From CAWJMD01 sp963845675 (GTDB taxonomy: Bacteria; Actinomycetota; Actinomycetes; Actinomycetales; CAWJMD01), in NCBI GenBank assembly GCA_963845675.1, contig CAWJSX010000001.1, positions 1,116,001 through 1,180,000 of the forward strand: a DNA stretch of 64,000 nucleotides, read 5' to 3'. Shown one piece after another: positions 28,667 through 35,705 of this stretch. The notes under the pieces were generated by a model. The model was not told the DNA's origin. It saw only the letters and a program-made list of their open reading frames with translations, and did no database searches. The position numbers and the translations under genes were made by a program. Positions within the stretch are counted from its first letter, which is position 1; each line of letters begins with the position of its first letter.

Positions 28667-29278
28667 CTAGCCGCGCTGCAGCGCGAGTCGGCCGCTGAAG
28701 CCAAGGAGCGCGACCCCCGATGTGGTGTCGATGACGCGTCGCGTCATGGGACGGAGCAGTCTTTCCCGCACCGCGCCACTCAGGACGACGATGAAGAGCA
28801 GCCAGGAAGTCCCGATCAAGGGCAACGTCCAGGCGTGGCCGAGCCACGACCAGATGGGGGCACCTGCCCCAACGAACTGCGGCAACAAGGAAAGGTAGAA
28901 GACGAGCATTTTGGGGTTGGTGATGTTGCACAGGAAACCCTGCCGCAGCCCCCTGCTTCGTCGGCCTGGCTCGGTCTCCTGAGGGGTCGGGTTGTACTGA
29001 CCGCGCCAGGCTGACCGCAGCGACTGTGCGGCCAGGAAAATGAGGTAGGCGATGCCCAACCACTTCAAGGTCATGAAGACCGGCTGGGACTGGACGATGA
29101 GAGTTCCAAGGCCGAGTGAGACCAGGGTGCCCTGAATGACAGAGGCGACGCCGACGCCGACTGCCGTGGCGGCGCCCGCCACATGACCACCAGAGATGGT
29201 GTTTCGCAGCGTGATGACGAAGTCAGGCCCGGGAACGGCCACCACTGCCAAGACGACAACCATGAACGTCCAGCTCAC
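28667..29278 (-). CDS. LysE/RhtB-family amino-acid or metabolite exporter
   Basis: 203 residues from GTG 29278, GGAG 7 nt upstream. Five to six membrane helices, with the family start VVAVPGPDFVITLRNTISGG and conserved GLRQGFLCNITNPKMLVFYL. LysE-type proteins export amino acids or related compounds. A longer start at 29380 is possible, but the homologous sequence begins at VSWTFMVVVLAVVAVPGPDF. Island gene, probably expressed with the VOC gene downstream. Confidence 0.88.
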   Translation of the reverse strand: MSWTFMVVVLAVVAVPGPDFVITLRNTISGGHVAGAATAVGVGVASVIQGTLVSLGLGTLIVQSQPVFMTLKWLGIAYLIFLAAQSLRSAWRGQYNPTPQETEPGRRSRGLRQGFLCNITNPKMLVFYLSLLPQFVGAGAPIWSWLGHAWTLPLIGTSWLLFIVVLSGAVRERLLRPMTRRVIDTTSGVALLGFSGRLALQRG

Positions 29279-29463
29279 AGCGTTGCTCCGATCATTGGAA
29301 AACTCCCGCCACCATAATCCAGACGCCAGATAAGACTGCGCCCCCGGAACAGGGGCCCGCTCCGGTGACCGATCCCGCACTGGTCACGCTCCGCGTGACG
29401 ATCCCGCACCGGCACGGCTCCGATGAGTGCGACACCACGACCAGCCAGGGCAGGATGACCGGC

Positions 29464-29855
29464 ATGACGAACACCGCCCGTGGCTCATTCGATGACAGCA
29501 TTCGCCCTGGTCCTGCTGAGATGGACGGAGCGGTCAGTCGATTCGAGTTTTCCATGACGTGCGACGGGGACCTAGACGGCGTCGGTACGGGCATCATGCT
29601 GTCGGGCGGAGATCCACAGGCGGGCACGGCCGGCTAGGTCGCGATCGAGACGGTGCAAGGCCACCTCGAGGACCGGCAAGGCAGCTTCGTCCTACAGCAG
29701 TTCGGGCGTAGTGCAGCGGTTCGCAGACGCTGCACTACGAGGTGGTACCTGGCTCGGGCGACGGCGAACTGGCCGGCATCACCGGCACGCTCCTTCTCGA
29801 GGTAGACGAGGACGGCACCCATCGCTACAGCCTTGAGTACGACCTGGAGCCCTAA
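29464..29855 (+). pseudogene. DUF3224-family protein, broken by a stop codon and a frameshift
   Basis: About 130 codons. Begins MTNTARGSFDDSIRPGPAEM, then GVGTGIMLSGGDPQAGTAG; TAG at 29635-29637 stands where this family normally has Tyr; next VAIETVQGHLEDRQGSFVLQ, then a frame change near 29710, and QTLHYEVVPGSGDGELAGIT with GTLLLEVDEDGTHRYSLEYD to TAA 29853. DUF3224 proteins are small beta-barrels of unknown role. An internal stop plus a frameshift suggests true decay more than the single indels elsewhere, though error cannot be excluded. ATG 29455 is an alternative start. Confidence 0.65.
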
Positions 29856-29915
29856 GGCTTCGCCCCGTAGAGGGATCGGCTCGCGGAGCGTGACCACCAG
29901 GAAGCGCAAAGCAAG

Positions 29916-30395
29916 CTACCCGATGGAGTCCCACAGGCCGTTCTCAGTGAACAGCTTGTCGACCTCGTCCAGCTCGACATCGGCGTCCCGTGCGTTCGCG
30001 GTGGCGGGACCCGCGACCCACCACTCTGCGCCAGGGAGTCCCGCGGACAAGTACGCACGGGTCCCGGGCCTCCCAGGGATATCGGCGGAGCGCGCCTGCG
30101 CCAGCACCTCGCCGTGAGCAGGCTCCCAGAGCCTGATGGCTTCCGGCCCGTCTTCGAGAACGACGCCGTCATACCACCGCCACAGCACGGTCTCAGTGCC
30201 GTCGGACGTGGCTGCCATGGCCACTAGATTGCCGGGTTGCACTCGCTCGGTCCGCGGTGCAAGGAACATTGACGCGAACCGGGCGGTGACGAGCCGTCCT
30301 TCGCGAAGTACTTCGCATTCAACTTCTCGAACGCGTATCACGATGGCACAGCGGATCAGACGGTCAGTGGGGTCGTGCTCGGTGGAGTCATTCAT
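29916..30395 (-). CDS. Hypothetical protein, 159 residues
   Basis: Intact frame from ATG 30395, GAGG 6 nt upstream. Not recognised. Predicted mostly beta: VREVECEVLREGRLVTARFA, ERVQPGNLVAMAATSDGTET and VLWRWYDGVVLEDGPEAIRL, with an acidic C-terminus (DADVELDEVDKLFTENGLWD). Soluble, no signal. Lies in the island between the broken DUF3224 gene and the MFS gene. The 296 bp upstream (30396-30691) show no gene or repeat I can identify. Confidence 0.6.
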   Translation of the reverse strand: MNDSTEHDPTDRLIRCAIVIRVREVECEVLREGRLVTARFASMFLAPRTERVQPGNLVAMAATSDGTETVLWRWYDGVVLEDGPEAIRLWEPAHGEVLAQARSADIPGRPGTRAYLSAGLPGAEWWVAGPATANARDADVELDEVDKLFTENGLWDSIG

Positions 30396-30691
30396 GGGGC
30401 ACCTCATCAAGGGAGACGCCACCTGCTCCTGCGCTCGGTCAGTCAGCCTCAGGAGGCGCGGAAACCAGAATGGACACGGGTCACGCACCTCCTTTCGCTC
30501 GGGCGGCAAGACTGCCGTAGCTCTGGCCTGCGCGCCACAAGAGGAACCCTGACCGGCCGCCCTCGTCGTGCTCACAGCGAGACACGCCGGATTCCCGCTC
30601 AGGTGTCGGATGCGGGACAGCTCCTGCGCCGGCGACGCGCTCAGCCAGCCCCGGGTGATCGAAACGTCAACGATTGCCTGGCGGGCCTCGG

Positions 30692-31948
30692 CTACTGCGT
30701 CTCCGCTTCGGCGTCGATGGTGGACCGCATGTTTCGGACCGGGGAGAGGAGTACGGGGATGGTTGCGCAGGCCATGACGACGCCGCCGATGACCGCGGCG
30801 CGGTGTGCGCCCATGGCGTCGATCAGCTGCCCCGCTCCGAGCGCTCCGACGGCCAGCGCTCCCCAGGAGAGGAACCGGTAGGCGGCGTTGACGCGGCCGT
30901 GAAGTCGCGCGGGAACCGACAGCTGACGCACCGTCACAGCCTGGGAGTTGGCGACGCCGATGCCCAACCCTGACACCAGGAACGCCAGGCCCAGCAAGGC
31001 AATCCGCCACGGCGTGCCACTCGTGAAGGCGATGACCGTGAGGGGAGCTGTGTTGCCCAGGACGAGAGCCGCGATGAGCCCGGGGCCGTAGCCGACAGCA
31101 CGGGTCAATCGGGCGCTGAATGCGCTGCCGACGAAGGCGCCGAGGCCACCGGCCATCAAGATCAAGCCGAGGAGCAGTGGTCCGAGGTCGTAGGTCTGGA
31201 TGACCAGGACGATGATGGACAGCATGAGGATCTCGTTGCCGAGGTTCCAGATCGTGGCCTCGGCGGCCAACGCACGCACTCGGTGGTGCCGCCACAACGC
31301 CCTGACTCCCGCCCAGGCTGCGGCCACGCTCGACTCCCCTGTAGGTGGGGGACGCTCGTCGATCGTGGTGATCTGGCGTAGCGAGACGGCTGAACCCAGG
31401 TAGGCGACGCCGTTCACCGCCAGCGCCCACGGCGCTGTGACGGCTTGAACCAGAGCGCCCCCGACCCCCTGGCCGCCGACGCCGAGGGCGGACTGGGTGG
31501 CGGTGAGCCGGGCGTTGCCGTCCGGCAACTGCTCGGGGCTCAGGAGCTGGGGCAGGAAGGAGAAGTCGGCCATGCTGTACAGCACGGTGCAGGCACCGAG
31601 AACGACGACCAGCAGCAAGAGGACTGGCACGCTCAGCGCGCCCGTCAGTGCCAGGCCCGCAACCGTCAGCAGCAAGGCCCCGCGGACGAGATCTGCCTGC
31701 ACCATGAGGCGGCGTCGAGGTCTGCGGTCGACGAGTACGCCGAGGGGGAGAGTCAGGAACAGGAACGGCGCGAACTGAGCGACGCGCACCCACGACAGCT
31801 CGGTGGGTGACGCGCCGAGGACGAGCAGTGCGAGGACTGGTAGTGCGATCTCGCCGATCTCGGATCCTGCGACCGACAGCGTGCTGGCCCGCCACAGGGC
31901 GCGGAAGTCGGTCGAGGACCATGCACTCGCTTCGGTAACCGTCGTCAT
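30692..31948 (-). CDS. MFS efflux transporter (MFS_3 / EntS-like)
   Basis: 418 residues, intact, about 12 membrane segments. Begins with the family's soluble lead SSTDFRALWRASTLSVAGSE, then the cytoplasmic loop PLGVLVDRRPRRRLMVQADL and VARLHGRVNAAYRFLSW-type loop in the C-terminal half (LSVPARLHGRVNAAYRFLSW). This branch exports drugs or siderophores. The start is ATG 31948, 8 nt after a TAACCT -10 on the minus strand. Divergent from a CGNR zinc-finger regulator, which probably controls it. Confidence 0.88.
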   Translation of the reverse strand: MTTVTEASAWSSTDFRALWRASTLSVAGSEIGEIALPVLALLVLGASPTELSWVRVAQFAPFLFLTLPLGVLVDRRPRRRLMVQADLVRGALLLTVAGLALTGALSVPVLLLLVVVLGACTVLYSMADFSFLPQLLSPEQLPDGNARLTATQSALGVGGQGVGGALVQAVTAPWALAVNGVAYLGSAVSLRQITTIDERPPPTGESSVAAAWAGVRALWRHHRVRALAAEATIWNLGNEILMLSIIVLVIQTYDLGPLLLGLILMAGGLGAFVGSAFSARLTRAVGYGPGLIAALVLGNTAPLTVIAFTSGTPWRIALLGLAFLVSGLGIGVANSQAVTVRQLSVPARLHGRVNAAYRFLSWGALAVGALGAGQLIDAMGAHRAAVIGGVVMACATIPVLLSPVRNMRSTIDAEAETQ

Positions 31949-31956
31949 GATGATGA

Positions 31957-32014
31957 AGGTTAGAGACGCGACTGCCCGTTGTGCAACCATCGATCGATGA
32001 ACGGCGGTTACACT
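31957..32014. promoter_or_regulatory. Back-to-back promoters with palindromic operator between MFS and CGNR genes
   Basis: Minus strand: TTGCAC (31981-31986), 18-bp spacer, TAACCT (31957-31962), start codon 8 nt on. Plus strand: TACACT (32009-32014), ATG 32021 six nt on. A perfect CATCGATCGATG palindrome (31988-31999) lies between the two -10 boxes, where a bound regulator would affect both. The plus-strand transcript would be leaderless. Confidence 0.5.
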
Positions 32015-32020
32015 GGGGTC

Positions 32021-32563
32021 ATGGATGCGACGGCGGGGCCGAAGGCACCGGGACAGTTGGAGTTGGTCCGCTCCTTCGTCAACTCGCGGGACCTGGAGGC
32101 CGGGCGAGATTGGCTGCTCACCTCTGACGACCTTGATGTGTGGGCCGACCAGAACGGGCTCATGCCCGCCGGCGCCACCGGTTCCGAGCTCCCCCGGGTC
32201 CTCGAGTTGCGTGAAGCACTGCGGACATCCCTGCTTGCTCATCACGACCGCACGGCCAGCACTGACAGCGCGCTGAGGGTGATCAACGCCAGCATGCTGT
32301 GGGGCGCGGTGAGACCGAGCCTGTCGGCCGACGGGCTAACGTGGGTCTCGGCCGACGCCGGGGTGTCGGGCCTGGTCGGACGTCTCATGACAGCGGTCTC
32401 GAGTGCCGTCGCGGACAACACCTGGCCACGGCTCAAGGTGTGCCGCAACGACACCTGTCGGTGGGCGTTCTACGACCACTCGCGGTCACGGACCGGCCGT
32501 TGGTGCTCCATGCAGGTCTGCGGCAACCGTGCCAAGCAGCAGAAGTTCCAGCGGAGCCACTAG
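32021..32563 (+). CDS. CGNR zinc-finger (ABATE domain) transcriptional regulator
   Basis: 180 residues. N-terminal ABATE-type domain (ELVRSFVNSRDLEAGRDWLL, then LPRVLELREALRTSLLAHHD) and a C-terminal CGNR zinc finger: LKVCRNDTCRWAFYDHSRSR followed by TGRWCSMQVCGNRAKQQKFQ, with all four Cys (CxxxxC, CxxxC) present. Such proteins are putative DNA- or stress-linked regulators, common in actinobacteria and often next to transporters. ATG 32021 is chosen because it follows a leaderless -10 by six bases. Probably regulates the divergent MFS gene. Confidence 0.88.
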   Translation: MDATAGPKAPGQLELVRSFVNSRDLEAGRDWLLTSDDLDVWADQNGLMPAGATGSELPRVLELREALRTSLLAHHDRTASTDSALRVINASMLWGAVRPSLSADGLTWVSADAGVSGLVGRLMTAVSSAVADNTWPRLKVCRNDTCRWAFYDHSRSRTGRWCSMQVCGNRAKQQKFQRSH

Positions 32564-32614
32564 TCCAGGCTCCGCCGGAGCGCGACCGTTGCGGTCGCCA
32601 CCCACCGTCGAAGC

Positions 32615-32773
32615 TTGGTCGCGCAGGACGTCGACGCGGCAGCCTCCCGTGTCGTCGCGACCGGGACGGCGATGACCCGCGGACCCGAGGACAGCCCACC
32701 CGCCGGGCGATTGGCGGTCTTTGTCGATCCGTTCGGGCACCGCTGGTTCCTCAACCCGCCGGACGAGAGCTGA
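32615..32773 (+). pseudogene. 3' remnant of a second VOC-family gene
   Basis: 52 codons ending TGA 32771-32773. VAQDVDAAASRVVATGTAMT then RGPEDSPPAGRLAVFVDPFG and HRWFLNPPDES match the C-terminal module of VOC proteins (DPFGHRW motif). The N-terminal half is absent; upstream DNA belongs to the CGNR gene. A fragment left by rearrangement in the island. 32774-32884 shows nothing further. Confidence 0.6.
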
Positions 32774-32884
32774 CCGGGCCGCACCCGGCGGTGCGAGGCA
32801 CTCCCGGGCCGCGGCCACGCACAGCTCCGTTCCATCCCGCAGACCGATGGGCTCGCGAAGCACCAAGGTAGGTATCGCCGACCT

Positions 32885-33820
32885 TCAGCGGAGCTGGATG
32901 CCTACCTCGGCTGCGATCGTCTCGACCATCGAGGTGAGGCGCTCGATTCGGGAGGGCATCGTGTGCCGATAATTGACGATGCTGAGCAGGCCCGGGCCGA
33001 CGAAGGCCCACGCGCGGGCACGAGTCCAGGTTTCTTCATCGGCCCTGGACGCGGCGCGGAAAATCTCGCGAGCAGGGCCGTCGAAAATGCTCCACGCGTA
33101 GAGCAGGTCTACGGACCGATCGCCAACGCCCACGCCTCCGAAGTCGATCACCCCGGCCAGTCGCCCGTCGTGATGAACGAGGAGGTTCTCCTCGGACAGG
33201 TCGGTGTGCACCCAGCAGGCGGCTTCGGTGGCCGTAGGGACGTCGCGCAAGCGTTGCCATGCCTCACGAACGCTGGCCGGGTTGAACAGGTCCGCCAGTT
33301 CTGCGGCCGCACGATCTGCCCATCGGTCGATCATCTCGGTGACCGGCTCACCGCAGCGGTAGCCCCAGCATTCCGGCTCGATTGGAGCGTCGGCGGTGTC
33401 GACAGCGTGGAGGCTCTGGAGGAAGGTGCCCAAGGACTCTGCGAGATGGGCCTGCTGTGAACCGTCCAGGGCAAGCGGAAGGTCGCCCGGCACCCAGGAC
33501 ACGACCGCCCACGGCCGGGCGAAGGCCCCGCTGGGCTGGCCGACGGCGACGACGTCTGGAACCGCAACCGGCAGACTCGGTGCAAGACGGGGCACCCAGC
33601 GCACTTCGTTCACCAGATCCGCGACGTAGTCGTCCGAGCGCGGCAAGCGGATAGCCAGAGTGTCTCCAAGGCGGAAAACCCAGTTGCTGCTACCGGACGC
33701 GCTGCTCGCCCGGACGGGCATGCCGGCCAGATGCGGAGCTTGCTCGCGAAGCAGCCGGGTCACCACCTGGGGGTCCGGGACAGCGTCGGCCCGCACAGAG
33801 GGAAGTGGGCTCACCCGCAC
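32885..33820 (-). CDS. Aminoglycoside phosphotransferase (APH)-family kinase
   Basis: 311 residues, intact. APH/choline-kinase fold: FRLGDTLAIRLPRSDDYVAD (nucleotide loop with the Lys/Arg strand), SWVPGDLPLA hinge, Brenner motif WVHTDLSEENLLVHHDGRLA (HxDxxxxN), and VIDFGGVGVGDRSVDLLYAW (DFG-like metal site). C-terminal VNYRHTMPSRIERLTSMVET resembles macrolide 2'-phosphotransferase (Mph) and aminoglycoside kinases of actinobacteria. Substrate cannot be assigned; many homologues are not resistance enzymes. Island cargo. No gene is seen in the 198 bp between it and the resolvase remnant. Confidence 0.85.
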   Translation of the reverse strand: MRVSPLPSVRADAVPDPQVVTRLLREQAPHLAGMPVRASSASGSSNWVFRLGDTLAIRLPRSDDYVADLVNEVRWVPRLAPSLPVAVPDVVAVGQPSGAFARPWAVVSWVPGDLPLALDGSQQAHLAESLGTFLQSLHAVDTADAPIEPECWGYRCGEPVTEMIDRWADRAAAELADLFNPASVREAWQRLRDVPTATEAACWVHTDLSEENLLVHHDGRLAGVIDFGGVGVGDRSVDLLYAWSIFDGPAREIFRAASRADEETWTRARAWAFVGPGLLSIVNYRHTMPSRIERLTSMVETIAAEVGIQLR

Positions 33821-34018
33821 ATGCTCGTCGACTCACGCCACCGACACGACTCGATTTCGACGCCCCACTGACTCGTGGCAGATCCGTGCCATCCTTGAGC
33901 GGGCTTCGAGCCGTCCCGGAAACCGAACCGCCTTCGGTGGACGACTGGCCAAGCGGACGGATGGGGCGCCGGCGTCGCGCTGGGGTGTCAGTTCCGGGAC
34001 AGCCGGTGCCGACATCAG

Positions 34019-34404
34019 TCAGCTCCGCGCTGACGACTCTGCGAGGTTGGCCTTCGCCGCGATGCGTTGCCGTTCGATGGCGCGGTAGACGGTTGAGCGT
34101 CCTACGCCGAAGAGCTCGGCGACCTCCAGCGTGCTGTACTCGCCGCTGTGCACCAACGAGACCAGGTGCGCTTCTTGTTTCCGGCTGAGCGTGGGTTGCT
34201 TCCCCCGCAGGCGGCCCTTGGCCTTGGCCACCTTCATCCCCTCGACTGTGCGAAGCCTGATGAGGTCGGACTCGAACTCGGCCACCATCGCAAGAACGTT
34301 GAACAGCAACCTGCCGACCGCGTCGGTGGGGCGGTAGACCGACCCGCCGAGACTCAAGCTGATCTGGCGGGCAATCGGGCGTACCCGACAAGCAGCGCGC
34401 TCAT
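34019..34404 (-). pseudogene. Serine resolvase/invertase with internal deletion
   Basis: Starts at ATG 34404 (GGAGG 6 nt upstream) with MSALLVGYAR, the resolvase N-terminus, but the catalytic-serine segment that should follow (VSTxxQ) and about 80-100 residues are missing; that frame stops after PARSA. The other frame carries the rest: GGSVYRPTDAVGRLLFNVLA, MVAEFESDLIRLRTVEGMKV, AKAKGRLRGK, and the C-terminal helix-turn-helix EYSTLEVAELFGVGRSTVYR. Lacking the catalytic Ser, it cannot recombine DNA. A relic of the enzyme that may once have moved part of the island. Confidence 0.82.
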
Positions 34405-34597
34405 GGCGCACCTCCAAGGGCTGGGCCCGGTCGAACCGCGGGACGCGCCGACTCGAGCATCGGGCAGTGCCCGACGCCATCAGCAAGGCGCTCCGCCCCT
34501 GCGGCCGCAAGGGTGGCAGCCCGGGCGCGCAAAGGCCTGCCTGAGCGTCACGACGTTCGCTGCGGGGCGAGAGTCGCGTTCTGCCCGGTGTTTTGGC

Positions 34598-34603
34598 TAC
34601 ACT
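34598..34603 (+). promoter_or_regulatory. Leaderless-type -10 box (TACACT) of the antitoxin gene
   Basis: TACACT ends six bases before ATG 34610 with no ribosome-binding site between, the same spacing as at the CGNR gene. Supports this start for the toxin-antitoxin operon. Confidence 0.55.
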
Positions 34604-34609
34604 TTGAGC

Positions 34610-34879
34610 ATGACTGCCGTACCACTTGGCGACGCGCGAGACCGGCTCTCGGAGTACGTCTCGGAGGTCGAACGCACCCATCGACGCGTGACAATCACCC
34701 GTCACGGCCACCCCGCTGCGGTCCTCATCTCCGCCGACGACCTCGCCGCCATCGAGGAGACCCTGGAGATCCTCGGAACGCCTGGCGCTGCCGAAGCCAT
34801 CAGCGAGGGCCTTGCCGACGCCGCCGCGGACCGCTTCGCCAACAACGACGCAATCAAGTCTCGCTACGGGATCGCCTGA
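34610..34879 (+). CDS. Phd/YefM-family antitoxin
   Basis: 89 residues. N-terminal Phd/YefM fold: VPLGDARDRLSEYVSEVERT then HRRVTITRHGHPAAVLISAD, which binds DNA as a dimer, and an extended C-terminal helix (EETLEILGTPGAAEAISEGL) that would wrap the toxin. Immediately precedes the RelE-like toxin (TGA then GTG, no gap). Presumed autorepressor of the operon. Within the island, where such pairs may help maintenance. Confidence 0.9.
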   Translation: MTAVPLGDARDRLSEYVSEVERTHRRVTITRHGHPAAVLISADDLAAIEETLEILGTPGAAEAISEGLADAAADRFANNDAIKSRYGIA

Positions 34880-35149
34880 GTGCCGGAGCAGTACACGATC
34901 CGAGTCACAGCTCGAGCTGAACGTGATCTACAGCGGTTACCGGAGAAGATGGCCACGGCCTGCGTCGAGTTCATCTTCGGACCCCTCGCTGACAATCCAC
35001 AGCGAGTGGGCAAGCCGCTCCGCGGTGAGGTCACCGGCCTGCACTCTGCTCGCCGAGGTGACTACCGGGTCATCTACGGAGTGCTTGAAGACGCCCGCCT
35101 CGTGGAGATCCTGCACATAGACCGACGCAGCGACGTCTACAGGCGATAA
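34880..35149 (+). CDS. RelE/ParE-family toxin (mRNA interferase type)
   Basis: 89 residues from GTG 34880, directly after the antitoxin stop. RelE fold: YTIRVTARAERDLQRLPEKM, GKPLRGEVTGLHSARRGDYR, VIYGVLEDARLVEILHIDRR. The basic residues in ARRGDYRVIY and HIDRRSDVYR occupy the positions used by RelE/YoeB toxins for ribosome-dependent mRNA cleavage. Functional state not testable from sequence; the frame is intact. Confidence 0.9.
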   Translation: MPEQYTIRVTARAERDLQRLPEKMATACVEFIFGPLADNPQRVGKPLRGEVTGLHSARRGDYRVIYGVLEDARLVEILHIDRRSDVYRR

Positions 35150-35206
35150 CCGGCCTTCACCCCGTCACCGATCCCTCCCCGGGCAACCAGCGTGGCGTCC
35201 CGTGAG

Positions 35207-35704
35207 TCAGTTGGTGACGGCAGCGTCCCGGGGTGAGCAGTCGAGGAGTCGGAGCAGATCTTCGTGCAGCTCTGCGAGGCGGACACAGCCGGCGGTGAGG
35301 GCGACACCGTCACCCACGACGCTTGCGTACTGGAGCCTGCCGAGCTCGACAGCTTGGGCCTCTAGGCAGGAGGCCGCCTCCGGGTGCGCGATGCTGCGCA
35401 GGCAGTGGGCAGCGTCGCCCCGCCGTCGAGCACCGACACGGATGCCGAAATGGGCAAGCATCGACAACAGATCTGGCTCAGGGTTGCGTACCAGGGCGGC
35501 CAGCACGTGATAGCCGTCGGCGCCGCCCAGTGTGCCCGGCGGCGTTGGCAGGTCACGGCCTCGTGTCCACTCTCGGGCAAGAGGCAGCAACCCGCGCAGG
35601 GCTTCGGTCTCGGTGATGTCCCGGACGCGACGCACGTCGGTCCGCATCGCGTACGGCGCCTCGAGGTAGCCGATCTGCACACCTCGCCACGCGGCCCCGA
35701 TCAC
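35207..35704 (-). CDS. Hypothetical protein, 165 residues, directly behind the methyltransferase
   Basis: Intact from GTG 35704, one base after the methyltransferase stop, so likely translated from the same message. Not recognised. Helical, soluble: VRDITETEALRGLLPLAREW, GADGYHVLAALVRNPEPDLL, HPEAASCLEAQAVELGRLQY, RLAELHEDLLRLLDCSPRDA. No catalytic motif. It probably belongs to the island and marks its right edge, having been placed under the transcription of the host gene. Confidence 0.6.
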   Translation of the reverse strand: MIGAAWRGVQIGYLEAPYAMRTDVRRVRDITETEALRGLLPLAREWTRGRDLPTPPGTLGGADGYHVLAALVRNPEPDLLSMLAHFGIRVGARRRGDAAHCLRSIAHPEAASCLEAQAVELGRLQYASVVGDGVALTAGCVRLAELHEDLLRLLDCSPRDAAVTN

Positions 35705-35705
35705 A

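Noticed and set aside
29364..29414. Imperfect direct repeat (GTGACCGATCCCGCAC and GTGACGATCCCGCAC) before the DUF3224 remnant
   Set aside because: Two copies, one indel apart, no inverted ends or duplicated target; may be chance or a local duplication.
33833..34018. Small frames between the APH gene and the resolvase
   Set aside because: No start with ribosome site, no motif; antisense frames of equal quality exist.
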